A stretch of 64,000 bases of DNA from contig NZ_JAKKFH010000012.1 in NCBI RefSeq assembly GCF_022230925.1, forward strand, positions 1 to 64,000. Reading direction: 5' to 3'. Position 1 is the stretch's first letter; each line of letters begins with the position of its first letter. Made by a program: the position numbers and the translations under genes. The DNA comes from Micromonospora alfalfae (GTDB lineage Bacteria; Actinomycetota; Actinomycetes; Mycobacteriales; Micromonosporaceae). Below, piece by piece: positions 1 to 7,873 of this stretch. The notes beneath the pieces are model-generated. The model had not been told where the DNA came from. It worked only from the letters and a program-made list of their open reading frames with translations, and did not search any database.

Positions 1-146
1 TTATATTCTTTCAGTTTTTTTTGTAAGGGTACGACGACCACCGTGAGCCGCCCGTCGCCGCTCGCCCGCCGCCCGGGCTCGCCCGCCGCTCGCCGTCGCC
101 GGCCGCCCGCAGACCGCCGCGCCGGTTGTGGCGGCGTGACCGGTGG
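1..146. other. gene-less window edge
   Basis: No coding sequence is supported here. The first 30 bases are AT-rich, with a run of eight T at about 14-21, which stands out in this GC-rich DNA. The rest is a C/G-rich low-complexity stretch up to the stop codon of the ZIP permease gene. A long minus-strand frame runs through it but has no recognisable product. The T-run could be the tail of a terminator for a plus-strand gene to the left, but no hairpin is visible inside the window. Confidence 0.5.
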
Positions 147-914
147 TCAGGTGTGGGAGAGGGCGAAGGCGGTCAGGAAGCCGGCGACCGTGATCAGACC
201 GACGAGCAGGTGCGCGTTCTCGAACGCCTCCGGGACCATGGTGTCGGTGATCATCGCGAGGATCGCCCCGGCGGCCAACGCGGTGATGGCGGCCATTACC
301 TCCGGCGGCGCGCCGCCCAGCAGCGTGTTGCCGACCAGCGCGGCGACGCCACTGATCAGCGCGATCCCGGTCCAGAGCAGGAACACGTACCGTCGGCTGC
401 GGCCGGCCTGGCGCATGCCGGCCGCGCTGGACAGTCCTTCCGGAACGTTGCTGAGGAACACCGCCGCCACGGTGACCAGGCTGACGGTGCCGCCGCCGAG
501 CAGGCTGGCGCCGATCACCACCGATTCCGGTACGCCGTCGAGCAGCGCGCCGACGGCGAGCGCCGAGCCGGAACCGGGCTGCTCGCTCTCCGAGGGTTGC
601 TGGTCGCCGGACCGCTTCCGGTGCCGGGCGCCGTGCCGGGCGAGTGCCAGGTTGGCGAGGGTGTAGGTCACCGCACCGGTGGCAGCGCCGAGAGCGGTGG
701 GCAGCAGCCCGCCCTGCGCATGCGCCTCGGCGATCAACTCGAACGACACGGCGGAGAGCAGCACCCCCGCACCGAACGCCATGATCGACGCGATGACGCG
801 CTGCGGCACCCGGGCGAACCAGCCGACCGCCGCCCCGACCAGCAGAGCCGACCCGGCCAGCAACCCCCAGCCACCCGCCTGTAACCACTCCGGCATTCGC
901 GGGACCGTACCCAC
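147..914 (-). CDS. ZIP family metal permease
   Basis: This is a probable zinc or other divalent-cation importer of the ZIP family, 255 aa, in the cytoplasmic membrane. Hydrophobic segments cover most of the protein and are split by a short polar Arg/Ser/Glu-rich loop near residues 93-115. Family signatures are visible: DGVPES at about 126-131 and SNVPEG at about 155-160 in adjacent helices, and DTMVPEAFE at about 224-232. The Pro-Glu and Asp residues there are the expected metal-site region. The long frame starts at a GTG; an ATG six codons later (896) is an equally good start. It is transcribed leftwards and followed by no gene in the window. No metal-responsive operator was recognised, so the substrate is open. 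Confidence 0.85.
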   Translation of the reverse strand: MGTVPRMPEWLQAGGWGLLAGSALLVGAAVGWFARVPQRVIASIMAFGAGVLLSAVSFELIAEAHAQGGLLPTALGAATGAVTYTLANLALARHGARHRKRSGDQQPSESEQPGSGSALAVGALLDGVPESVVIGASLLGGGTVSLVTVAAVFLSNVPEGLSSAAGMRQAGRSRRYVFLLWTGIALISGVAALVGNTLLGGAPPEVMAAITALAAGAILAMITDTMVPEAFENAHLLVGLITVAGFLTAFALSHT

Positions 915-950
915 GCCTGCCGAGGCGACAAACCCGATTGTGAGGAGGGC

Positions 951-2141
951 TCAGAAGTCGGCGAAGAGGTACGGCACCCGGCGGGGGAAGAGGCCGCGCA
1001 GTTCCGTGGCGGCGTCCACCGGCACCTCGCCCAGACCGCGTAGCGGCAGCTCGGCCGGGTCCAGCACCCCGTACGCGAGGGCGGAGAGCCCGGCGGCGGT
1101 GAGCGTTGCCGTCGGCGCGCGGCCGGTGGTGTCGTCGACCAACTCCAGCGCGCCGGTAGTGCCGTCGAGCAGGTGGGTGCCGGCCAGCCAGCGGTCCCCG
1201 GTCAGCTCGATCCGCACCCGACCAGGGCCGGCGGGTAGCCCGCTCAACGCGTCCAGCGACAGCAGCCGGGCCATCGGCGCTGACGAACCAGGCACTGCCG
1301 TACGGGCCTCGACGTGTACGTCCAGGTCGGTCAGCCACAGCTCGGGCAACTCGTCCGGCGGAACCTGAACGCTGATCCGCTCGATCTGGTCGACGTGCCG
1401 GGCGAAGAACTGCAACAGCAGCGTCCGCGCGAGCGGGTCGGTGACAAGCAGTTCGTTGCCGTGCAGCGTGCCGCCGTGTTCGTCGATCCGGTACGTCACC
1501 GCGCCGGTGACCGCCCCGTCGACCCGCGCGGTGAGCAGCCAGTACTCGTCACGGTCACGCATTCCGACCGCCCGGTAGTCCGGGAAGATCGCGAAGCCGT
1601 GTCGTTCCTGGAGGTTGCGCTCGGTGAACGCCCGCCACGCCGGATAGCCGGCGGCGACGCGTTCCCAGCCGACCTCGCCGGGCAGGTCCACCCGGAGCAG
1701 CGAGCCCAGGTTGGCCGGAGTGAAGGTGACCCGGCGCGGCTTGGGCAGCCCGATGTAGCCGAACCGGGCGTAGAAGCTGGGCCGGAACGGGTAGAGCGCG
1801 CTGAGCGGGTGGCCCTCGTCGCGCATCTCGTCGAGGAGTTGGTGCAGCAACGTCCGGACGTGCCCCTGCCGGCGGGCCAGCGGATGGGTCGCCACCCCGG
1901 CGACACCGGCCATCGACAGCACCACCCCGCGCAGGTTCTGTCGCATCGGGATGGCCGAGACGGCGGCCAACGTGATGCCGTCCTCCTCGGCGATCAACGT
2001 CCGGTTGCCCTGGTTGTAGGGCAGGTAGTCCCGGAACTCCGCGGTCCGGGTGGCGCTGAGCGGCGAGGACTCGAAGGCGTACGCGGCCAGCGGGAAGCTG
2101 GTGGTGAGACGGTCGTCGTCGGTCACCCGGCGGATGGTCAT
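951..2141 (-). CDS. eis: Eis-type GNAT acetyltransferase
   Basis: This is a 396-aa GNAT N-acetyltransferase resembling mycobacterial Eis (enhanced intracellular survival), which acetylates amines on aminoglycosides and on protein lysines. The acetyl-CoA-binding loop is visible as VATHPLARRQGHVRTLL at about 83-99. A conserved YARFGY segment follows at about 124-129. A second GNAT-like half and an SCP2-like C-terminal part (from about 290) follow, giving the usual Eis length of about 400 aa. The chain ends in Phe, as in Eis, where the terminal carboxylate is catalytic. The ATG start fits the N-terminus of homologues. It lies 36 bp from the ZIP gene on the same strand and may be co-transcribed with it. 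The true substrate cannot be read from sequence. Confidence 0.85.
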   Translation of the reverse strand: MTIRRVTDDDRLTTSFPLAAYAFESSPLSATRTAEFRDYLPYNQGNRTLIAEEDGITLAAVSAIPMRQNLRGVVLSMAGVAGVATHPLARRQGHVRTLLHQLLDEMRDEGHPLSALYPFRPSFYARFGYIGLPKPRRVTFTPANLGSLLRVDLPGEVGWERVAAGYPAWRAFTERNLQERHGFAIFPDYRAVGMRDRDEYWLLTARVDGAVTGAVTYRIDEHGGTLHGNELLVTDPLARTLLLQFFARHVDQIERISVQVPPDELPELWLTDLDVHVEARTAVPGSSAPMARLLSLDALSGLPAGPGRVRIELTGDRWLAGTHLLDGTTGALELVDDTTGRAPTATLTAAGLSALAYGVLDPAELPLRGLGEVPVDAATELRGLFPRRVPYLFADF

Positions 2142-2209
2142 TCGCCCATCTCAACCCGCCGCGCGGGTCGCAGCAACCGGATTGGCCCGATCCGCGGCCG
2201 GCACGGCGG

Positions 2210-2902
2210 TCAGCCGACCGGCAGGTGCCGCAGGTGGCGACGGCGGCGCAGGCGGACGCTGGCCACCGCGGCCACGCCCACTGCCAGCAGGGCGGTGACG
2301 GCGAGCCCGTGCAGCAGGCCACGGGAGAGGTAGCCCTGGTCGGTGTTGTCGACCGTCCAGGTGGCGATCTCCCGACTCGACCAGAACGGCGTCAACCTCG
2401 CCCCGGACCCGGCCGGGTCGATCAGCATCTGCACCGTCACCACTGTGAGCAGCAGCAGCGTGCCCTCCAACTCGCGGGGCAGCAGCGCACCGATCAGCAT
2501 CCCGAACGGCGCCGCCACCGCCACTGAACAGAGCAGCGCCGCCGCCAGGCCGCCGTACCGCAGGTCCGCGCCGTCGATCATCGGGAGCAGGAAGAAGGGT
2601 ACGGAGATGACCAGCCCCACCGTCCACAGGCCGAGCATCCGACCGAGATAGAGATGGTGTGGGCGGTACCCGGCCAGCCGCAGCCTCGGCTCCAGTTCGC
2701 GGGCCGCGGTCGTGGCGAACAGCGCGGCGGTGCTCACCGCCCAGCCCACGCCGAGCAGCAGCGAGCGAACCGACTGCCCGAGGTAGGCGTCCCGCCGGAT
2801 CAGGTAGAAGGTCAACGGCATCAACAACAACAGCAGGAGTACGCCCCGACGTCGCAGCAGCTCCCGCACTGTCATCTCGGCGACGGTGACGAGCCGGTTC
2901 AC
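2210..2902 (-). CDS. ABC-2 type transporter permease
   Basis: This 230-aa integral membrane protein has about six hydrophobic segments: near 19-36, 45-65, 88-108, 117-141, 148-162 and 196-213. It is the membrane partner of the ATPase encoded just upstream; its ATG overlaps the end of that gene by 4 nt, so the two are translationally coupled. Size and topology match small ABC-2 exporters of the gliding/bacteriocin-immunity type. A basic C-terminal tail (residues 215-228) probably faces the cytosol. The substrate is unknown. PadR control suggests a stress- or drug-inducible exporter. Confidence 0.75.
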   Translation of the reverse strand: MNRLVTVAEMTVRELLRRRGVLLLLLLMPLTFYLIRRDAYLGQSVRSLLLGVGWAVSTAALFATTAARELEPRLRLAGYRPHHLYLGRMLGLWTVGLVISVPFFLLPMIDGADLRYGGLAAALLCSVAVAAPFGMLIGALLPRELEGTLLLLTVVTVQMLIDPAGSGARLTPFWSSREIATWTVDNTDQGYLSRGLLHGLAVTALLAVGVAAVASVRLRRRRHLRHLPVG

Positions 2903-3744
2903 TGGCGGCCTCCCTGGCTGTCGCGCGCGTGCCGCACGGTCTCACGTGCCGGGGTCAGGTCGAGCACGATGTCCACCCGGTCGAGTTGGTTGAGCAGGTG
3001 GGTCACCACGACGATGGCCGTGCCGGCGTCGCGCAACCTGCTGAGCTGGTCCCAGAAGTTGACGTACGTGCCCTGGTCGAAGCCCTGGTACGGCTCGTCG
3101 AGCAGCAGCACGTCAGGGGCGCTGAGCGTGGACATTGTCAGGTTGAGCTTCTGTCGGGTGCCGCCGGAGAGATGGCGGGCCTGCACGTCGCCGCCCGCCT
3201 CCCAACCGAGCTGCCGCGCCGCCGCCCGACCGGCACGGCGGGCCGGGCCCCGGGCCACACCCTGACCGGCACCGACCAGCACGAAGTGCTCGTCGGCGAG
3301 CAGGAAGTCGGCGGTCCCGCCGGACTGCGGGCAGTAGCCGAGCCGCCCGGAGACGGCCACCTCGCCGGCGTCGGGTGACATGAGTCCGGCGCAGATCCGG
3401 AGGAAGGTGCTCTTGCCGCAGCCGTTCGCGCCGACGACGGCGGCGATCTGTCCGGCCCGGACGGTCAGCGTGGCGTCGCGCAGCACGGTTCGTCGGCCGT
3501 ACCTCTTGGTGATGCCCGCCGCGTGCAGCCGGACCGGCCCGGGGCGCGGTCCGGGCGCGGTGCCGATGCTCTCCACGACCGCGCCCGCGTACTGCTGGGG
3601 TGGGCCGAAGACGACCCAGGGGTCGCCGCCGCCCTCGCGCAGGTGGGTGGCGGCCTCGGCGACCACGTGCCGTGCGGCGTCCGCCGCGACCCGGCGCTGG
3701 TGCAGCTCGGCTGTGAGCGTACGCAGCCAATCGTCGGCGTTCAC
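2899..3744 (-). CDS. ABC transporter ATPase with N-terminal helical domain
   Basis: This 281-aa protein has an ABC ATPase domain from about residue 70. Walker A is GANGCGKST (about 105-113), the signature is LSGGTRQK, and Walker B is VLLLDEP. The first 65 residues form a separate charged helical domain (start DDWLRTLTAEL, then a DPWVVFGPP element) resembling HAAS-type modules that often accompany PadR regulators. I chose the GTG at 3744 because it overlaps the PadR stop codon (GTGA), the coupling used elsewhere in this DNA; the open frame itself runs further upstream. It energises the ABC-2 permease encoded next to it. The fusion of a HAAS-like domain to the ATPase is uncommon. Confidence 0.82.
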   Translation of the reverse strand: MNADDWLRTLTAELHQRRVAADAARHVVAEAATHLREGGGDPWVVFGPPQQYAGAVVESIGTAPGPRPGPVRLHAAGITKRYGRRTVLRDATLTVRAGQIAAVVGANGCGKSTFLRICAGLMSPDAGEVAVSGRLGYCPQSGGTADFLLADEHFVLVGAGQGVARGPARRAGRAAARQLGWEAGGDVQARHLSGGTRQKLNLTMSTLSAPDVLLLDEPYQGFDQGTYVNFWDQLSRLRDAGTAIVVVTHLLNQLDRVDIVLDLTPARETVRHARDSQGGRQ

Positions 3745-4079
3745 CGGGTGACCCCCTTCGTGACGATGTCGTTCACCGGCCGGACGAAGCTGAGCCAGGC
3801 GCTGCCACCGGCGCGGAGCGCCGCGTGCCCGTCGTCGGTGAGCCGGTAGTACTTGCGGGCCGGCCCGGCGCTGCCCTCCCGCCACTGCGCGGTCACCAGG
3901 CCGGTCTTCTGCAGGCGTAGCAGCACGGGATAGAGCGTGCCGCCCTGGATCGGCCCGACGCCCGCCACGTCGAGCGCCTGGGCGAGCTGGTAGCCGTAGG
4001 ACTCGCCTTCGGACAGCAGGGCCAGGACGCAGATGTCGAGCACCCCCCGCAGCCACTGCCCGCGCCGGTCGGAATCCAC
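3741..4079 (-). CDS. PadR family transcriptional regulator
   Basis: This 112-aa winged-helix regulator heads the ABC operon and very likely represses it. The PadR core is visible: ICVLALLSEGESYGYQL, then GGTLYPVLLRLQKTGLV, then the wing and ARKYYRLTDDGHAAL. The GTG at 4079 is chosen over an upstream in-frame codon because a well-spaced promoter (-35 TTGTGC, 17 bp, -10 TACTGT) ends about 8 nt before it. That implies a leaderless mRNA starting at or next to this codon. The C-terminal dimerisation helix is short, as in PadR subfamily 1. The inducer is unknown. Confidence 0.82.
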   Translation of the reverse strand: MDSDRRGQWLRGVLDICVLALLSEGESYGYQLAQALDVAGVGPIQGGTLYPVLLRLQKTGLVTAQWREGSAGPARKYYRLTDDGHAALRAGGSAWLSFVRPVNDIVTKGVTR

Positions 4080-4086
4080 GCGTCGG

Positions 4087-4115
4087 ACAGTAGCGGCGCA
4101 AGCTAGATGGCACAA
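4087..4115 (-). promoter_or_regulatory. promoter of PadR-ABC operon
   Basis: On the minus strand, TTGTGC (4115-4110) and TACTGT (4092-4087) are separated by exactly 17 bp. Transcription would start near 4080, against the GTG of the PadR gene, so the transcript would be leaderless. This is read from sequence only. Confidence 0.5.
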
Positions 4116-4181
4116 CCACCTACTGTGGCAGCGGAACCCGAACCAGTCGGTCCGGGTGAGCCGCCGAGTGAGCCGTACGGG

Positions 4182-4931
4182 TCAGCGGGCGACGACGTCG
4201 GAGACCACGACTGTGACGTTGTCCGGCGCGCCGGCGTGGTGGGCCAGCTTCACCAGCTGCTCACCGCACTGCTGGCGGTCGGCGTACATGCCCAGGGCCG
4301 CGGCGATGGCCTCGTCCTCGACGTAGTCGGAGAGCCCGTCGCTGCACAGCAGCAGCCGGTCACCAGGGACCACTGTGAGCACCCCGACCGCGGGTGGGGT
4401 GTCGGCGCCCTGCACGGCCCGGGTCACCAGGGACCGCTGTGGGTGGTGGCGGGCCTGCTCGGGAGAGAGGGTGCCCTGATCGACAAGCGCCTGCACGAAC
4501 GTGTCGTCCCGGGTGAGCTGGGTCAGCTCCCCGTCGCGCAGCAGGTAGCAGCGGGAGTCGCCCACCTGGGCCAGCACCAGTGTCTCCCCGGCCAGCAGGG
4601 CCGCGGTGAGCGTCGTACCCATGCCGTCCCGGCTCGGGTCGACGGTGATCGCGGCGTGGATGCGCTGGTTGGCGGTGCTGACCACGGCACGCAGCGCGTC
4701 GGCGGCGCCGTCGGGGTCGGTGGGCGGAGCCAGCTCGTCCAGGATCCGGATCACGATCTCGCTCGCCACCTCGCCCGCAGGCAGCCCACCCATGCCGTCG
4801 GCGACGGCGATCAGGCGGTCACCGGCGAGGGCGGAGTCCTCGTTGTTGGTGCGCACCAAGCCGATGTCGTTGAGGATGACCGAGCGGAGGATCAGCGTCA
4901 TGGGGTCAAGCTTGCCAAGAACAACCCGCAT
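4182..4931 (-). CDS. PP2C family serine/threonine phosphatase
   Basis: This 249-aa cytosolic PPM/PP2C phosphatase carries all main metal-binding motifs: RTNNEDS near the N-terminus, VADGMGG, GMGTTLTAA, GDSRCYLLRDG, CSDGLSDYV and GAPDNVTVVV near the end. It resembles stand-alone bacterial PstP/Stp phosphatases but has no membrane anchor, so it probably acts on soluble Ser/Thr-phosphorylated proteins. The ATG at 4931 is preferred because TAGGAGG lies about 11 nt upstream; an internal ATG ten codons later has no good site. No Ser/Thr kinase gene is adjacent, which is unusual for this type. Confidence 0.88.
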   Translation of the reverse strand: MRVVLGKLDPMTLILRSVILNDIGLVRTNNEDSALAGDRLIAVADGMGGLPAGEVASEIVIRILDELAPPTDPDGAADALRAVVSTANQRIHAAITVDPSRDGMGTTLTAALLAGETLVLAQVGDSRCYLLRDGELTQLTRDDTFVQALVDQGTLSPEQARHHPQRSLVTRAVQGADTPPAVGVLTVVPGDRLLLCSDGLSDYVEDEAIAAALGMYADRQQCGEQLVKLAHHAGAPDNVTVVVSDVVAR

Positions 4932-5016
4932 TCGTCTCTACGCCTCCTACCTAGGTCGAGAAATGATTGCGATTTTCGTCGACGAGGCCGACGGTCCGTA
5001 ACCGATCGGCGGGGTC

Positions 5017-5577
5017 TCAGCGGCGCGGGTAGCGCAGTAGCAGGCTCGCGGCGACCTCCTCGTCACCCACCGCCGCGTAGCTGTGTGGCACGTCCGACAC
5101 CCAGCGGAGGTGACCGCCGGCCGGGGCGGTCAGCGGCGCGTCGGCCGGCCCGGCGCGCAGCACCCCGGCGAACACTGTGACGTGCTCGGTGACTCCCGCC
5201 GGGTGGGCGGGGGAGAGCTGGCCGGGGCCGGGCGTCACCCGCATCCGGTACAGCTCGTAGGTCGCGTCGGTGTCGGTGAAGACCTCCAGCAGGGTGGCGG
5301 TGACAGCGGTGCCGTGCACTGTGGGCCCGGCGGCCGGCTCCGCCAGCACCGCCGTCAGCGGTACGCCGAGCTGCGCCGTGACCGCCCAGAGCGTCTCCAG
5401 GGTCGGATTGCGGGTGCCGTGCTCCAGGCCGGAGAGGGTGGCCTTTCCGACACCGGCGAGCCGGGCGAGTGTGGACAGCGAGATCCCCTGCTCCTCGCGC
5501 AGGGCACGGACCCGGCGACCGACGACGGCGGGATCCACGTCGAGGCCCGGGCGCGGGGCTGGTGGTGGGTGCGGCAC
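5017..5577 (-). CDS. XRE-cupin transcriptional regulator
   Basis: This 186-aa regulator has an N-terminal helix-turn-helix of the XRE/Cro type (about residues 18-72, with ISLSTLARLAGVGKATLSGLEHG in two parts) and a C-terminal cupin fold (about 90-183) that would bind a small effector. It is divergent from the BenE-type transporter gene with only 55 bp between starts. A perfect 7-2-7 inverted repeat sits between them. The arrangement predicts control of its own gene and of the transporter. The start is a GTG at 5577. The ligand is not evident; an aromatic or organic acid linked to the transporter is a reasonable guess. Confidence 0.82.
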   Translation of the reverse strand: MPHPPPAPRPGLDVDPAVVGRRVRALREEQGISLSTLARLAGVGKATLSGLEHGTRNPTLETLWAVTAQLGVPLTAVLAEPAAGPTVHGTAVTATLLEVFTDTDATYELYRMRVTPGPGQLSPAHPAGVTEHVTVFAGVLRAGPADAPLTAPAGGHLRWVSDVPHSYAAVGDEEVAASLLLRYPRR

Positions 5578-5601
5578 CCGGCTATCGTGCTACACGCTTC
5601 C

Positions 5602-5617
5602 GTTCCGTAAACGGAAC
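5602..5617. promoter_or_regulatory. inverted-repeat operator, XRE/benE intergenic
   Basis: GTTCCGT-AA-ACGGAAC is a perfect inverted repeat in the 55-bp gap between the divergent XRE-cupin and BenE-type genes, 16 bp before the transporter start. It is the obvious candidate binding site for the adjacent regulator. The match is seen directly; the role is inferred. Confidence 0.6.
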
Positions 5618-5632
5618 AGTCGGGAGGATGGG

Positions 5633-7078
5633 GTGGCCGGACGCGTGCAACCGGTGCTGGCCGGGGTGGTGACCGCGCTGGTCGGCTTCGCCAGCTCGTT
5701 CACAGTCGTGCTGGCCGGGCTCCGAGCGGCGGGCGCGTCGGACGCGCAGGCCGCCTCCGGCCTGCTCGCTCTCTGTGTGGCGAGTGGGTTCGTCGCCGCC
5801 TGGCTGGGCTGGCGGTACCGGATACCGATGAGCGCGGCCTGGTCCACTCCGGGCGCTGCGCTGCTGGTGGCGACCGGGCCACCGCCGGGCGGATGGCCGG
5901 TGGCGGTGGGCGCCTTCCTCGTCTCCGGTGTGCTGATCGTCGCGGCCGGGTTGTTCCCGCCGCTCGGCCGTGCGGTGGCCGCCATCCCCAAGCCGGTGGC
6001 CGGCGCCATGCTCGCCGGGGTGCTGCTGCCGCTGTGCACCGCCCCGGTCCGCGCGCTGGTTGAGCTGCCGGTGGTGGCCGGGTCGGTGGTGGTCGGTTGG
6101 CTGCTGCTGCACCGGTTCGCCCGACGCTGGGCGGTGCCCGGTGCGCTGGTGGTGGCCGTGGCGGCGATCGCACTGACCGCACCGCCGACCGGCCTGACCG
6201 GGGCCGCGCTGATCCCGTCGGTCACGCTGACCACGCCGGCCTGGAATGCGTCCGCACTGGTCGGGTTGGCCCTGCCGCTGTTCCTGGTCACCATGGCCGC
6301 GCAGAACGTACCCGGCATGGCGGTGCTGGTCGGCTACGGCTACCGCCCGCCGTTCGGTGCCGCGCTGCGGACCACCGGTCTGGCCAGTCTGCTCGCCGCC
6401 CCGGCCGGCGGGCACGCGGTGAACCTCGCGGCGATCACCGCCGCGCTGGCCGCCGGCCCCGACGCGCACCCCGACCCGGAACGCCGGTGGATCGCCTCGG
6501 TCACCGCGGGCGCTGGTCTGGCAGTGCTCGGACTGGGCGCCGGCGTGGCCACCACGCTGGTGGCGGTCGCCCCACCGATCCTCATCGAGGCGGTCGCCGG
6601 GCTGGCGCTACTGGGCGCCCTCGCCACAGCGCTCGCCTCGGCGGTGACCGACCCGGCGACCCGCGAGGCCGCCGTGATCACCTTCGTGGTGACCGCGTCC
6701 GGGGTGACGCTGATCGGCGTGGGCGGCGCGTTCTGGGGCCTGGTCGCGGGCTGCCTGATGCTGCTGCTCTTCCACCGCCGCCAGCCCGCCGCGCCCGACC
6801 AGCCCGCCGCGCCCGACCAGCCAGCCACGCCCGACCAGCCCGCCGCGTCCGACCAGCCCGCCGCGTCCGACCAACCCGCCGCGCCCGACCAGCCCGCCCT
6901 CACGGCGCCCGACCAACCCGCCGCGCCCGACCAGCCCGCCCTCACGGCGCCCGACCAACCCGCCACGCCCGACCAGCCCGCCCTCACGGCGCCGGATCAA
7001 CCCGCCGCGCCGGGTCAGCCTGCCGCGCCGGGTCAGCCTGCCGCCGAGGCGCAGGGGAGATCGACTCGGGTTTCATGA
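5633..7078 (+). CDS. benE: BenE family aromatic-acid/H+ symporter
   Basis: This membrane protein of 481 aa has a BenE-family core (about residues 1-383) with roughly a dozen hydrophobic segments. Typical elements include the opening FASSFTVVLAGL, the IPMSAAWSTPGAA segment, VTMAAQNVPGMAVL, and GGHAVNLAAITAAL. The family imports benzoate with protons. I start it at GTG 5633, preceded by GGGAGG; the open frame extends upstream into the regulator. From about residue 384 a 98-aa low-complexity tail of (A/T)(P/S)DQP units follows and is not part of the family. The last six residues and the stop codon lie inside a 75-nt palindromic element. Benzoate itself as substrate is not proven. Confidence 0.82.
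   Translation: MAGRVQPVLAGVVTALVGFASSFTVVLAGLRAAGASDAQAASGLLALCVASGFVAAWLGWRYRIPMSAAWSTPGAALLVATGPPPGGWPVAVGAFLVSGVLIVAAGLFPPLGRAVAAIPKPVAGAMLAGVLLPLCTAPVRALVELPVVAGSVVVGWLLLHRFARRWAVPGALVVAVAAIALTAPPTGLTGAALIPSVTLTTPAWNASALVGLALPLFLVTMAAQNVPGMAVLVGYGYRPPFGAALRTTGLASLLAAPAGGHAVNLAAITAALAAGPDAHPDPERRWIASVTAGAGLAVLGLGAGVATTLVAVAPPILIEAVAGLALLGALATALASAVTDPATREAAVITFVVTASGVTLIGVGGAFWGLVAGCLMLLLFHRRQPAAPDQPAAPDQPATPDQPAASDQPAASDQPAAPDQPALTAPDQPAAPDQPALTAPDQPATPDQPALTAPDQPAAPGQPAAPGQPAAEAQGRSTRVS
6782..7047 (+). repeat. tandem repeat encoding APDQP tail of BenE
   Basis: About 13 imperfect units of 18 nt (AAPDQP) or 24 nt (ALTAPDQP) lie at the 3' end of the transporter gene. Several neighbouring units are identical at the DNA level, including the block ALTAPDQP-AAPDQP, which suggests recent slippage or unequal exchange. 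The last two complete units are AAPGQP. Confidence 0.85.
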
Positions 7079-7133
7079 AGTTGGGCTGTCCCGAGGCGCC
7101 GGACGCCCCGATTTCATGAAACCCGAGTCGATC
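7059..7133. repeat. 75-nt palindromic intergenic element, copy 1
   Basis: Two 33-nt arms (7059-7091 and 7101-7133) flank a 9-nt loop. The outer 21 bp pair perfectly (GATCGACTCGGGTTTC...) and 29 of 33 positions pair overall. The BenE stop codon (7076-7078) is inside the left arm. Elements of the same length and arm design occur at 39944-40018 and 43364-43438. It sits between convergent genes and could also act as a transcription barrier, but no U-tract follows. Confidence 0.8.
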
Positions 7134-7145
7134 AGGGCGGTTGGG

Positions 7146-7517
7146 TCACTCCTCGGGCGGCAGATCGGCCACCCCGACGGCCAGGAGGACCCGTCCATCG
7201 GCCACCGACCCGATCCGGTCGGCCGGTACGTAGACAGCGCCGGTGCGGGTCAGGTCGGTCGAGACCTTCAGATAGCCGCTGTGCAGCAGCCGCGCCGCCA
7301 GGTCGGCCGGGACGTCCGGCTCCTCGACAGCGGTCGCCTCGATCAGTTCGTCCAGGCTGCTGCCCGGGTCGGCGGTCGGTGTCTGGACCGTCACCGCGTT
7401 CGGGTCACCCCGCTGGACGAGGTCCACCGTGCCGACCTCGGTGCCAGCTGAGTCGATCACCGGCATCCCGGTGGTGATCCGCGAGATGGTCGCCTGCTGC
7501 TCGTCCTGCTGGTCCAT
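7146..7517 (-). CDS. DUF2171-like PRC-barrel protein
   Basis: This small soluble protein of 123 aa has an N-terminal ITTGMPVIDSAGTEVGTVD pattern, typical of PRC-barrel/DUF2171 proteins that keep a GM-x-V and a GxVGxVD step. The central part contains DELIEATAVEEPDVP and a GYLKVSTD strand. The family has no firm biochemical role. I start it at the ATG at 7517, since the frame upstream (to 7604) is Arg/Ala-rich and looks non-coding. It is convergent with the BenE gene across the 75-nt palindrome. Confidence 0.65.
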   Translation of the reverse strand: MDQQDEQQATISRITTGMPVIDSAGTEVGTVDLVQRGDPNAVTVQTPTADPGSSLDELIEATAVEEPDVPADLAARLLHSGYLKVSTDLTRTGAVYVPADRIGSVADGRVLLAVGVADLPPEE

Positions 7518-7665
7518 CCCGCTGCGGTTCCCAGGGCGGCGCGCCGCTAAACGCCGGCCGCGCCCGCGCCTGCCCGCTCGCCGTTCGGCCGGCTCCGCAC
7601 GCACGCCTCCGCCCGCCCGCCGTTCGGCCCGGCTCCACCCGCCCAGACGCTCACCCGCCCAGATG

Positions 7666-7735
7666 CTCAGCCGCTCAGCCGCTCAGCCGCTCAGCCGCCC
7701 AGCCGCAGACGCAGCCGCAGCCGCAGCCGCAGCGG
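7666..7735. repeat. 8-bp and 6-bp simple repeats
   Basis: CTCAGCCG occurs four times in direct tandem (7666-7697). After a short break a GCAGCC-like hexamer is repeated about five times. There is no sign of a coding role. Confidence 0.8.
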
Positions 7736-7873
7736 CGGCAGCCGTAGCCTCGGCCGCGGTGTGGGTCGGCACCTTGGCCCAGAGCAGCGGCGTCCCAGAG
7801 TAGCGGCGGCGTTCCAGCGCAGCGGCGTTTCAGGGCGGCGGCTTGGAGGCCCGGAGGCAATGGTCCGGAGAGC

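Noticed and set aside
14-21. T8 run at the window edge as an intrinsic terminator
   Set aside because: No preceding hairpin is visible in the window, so it cannot be supported.
1-1338. 445-codon minus-strand frame
   Set aside because: It is a shadow: Arg/Ala/Gly-rich with no domain, overlapping the clear ZIP and Eis genes in other frames.
4945-4985. AT-rich GAAATGATTGCGATTTTC upstream of the PP2C gene resembled a Fur/Zur box
   Set aside because: Symmetry is limited to the outer four bases and no iron or zinc gene is next to it.
5582-6469. Long minus-strand frames opposite BenE
   Set aside because: The plus frame has a full set of membrane helices and family motifs; the others are low-complexity Arg/Gly/Gln translations.
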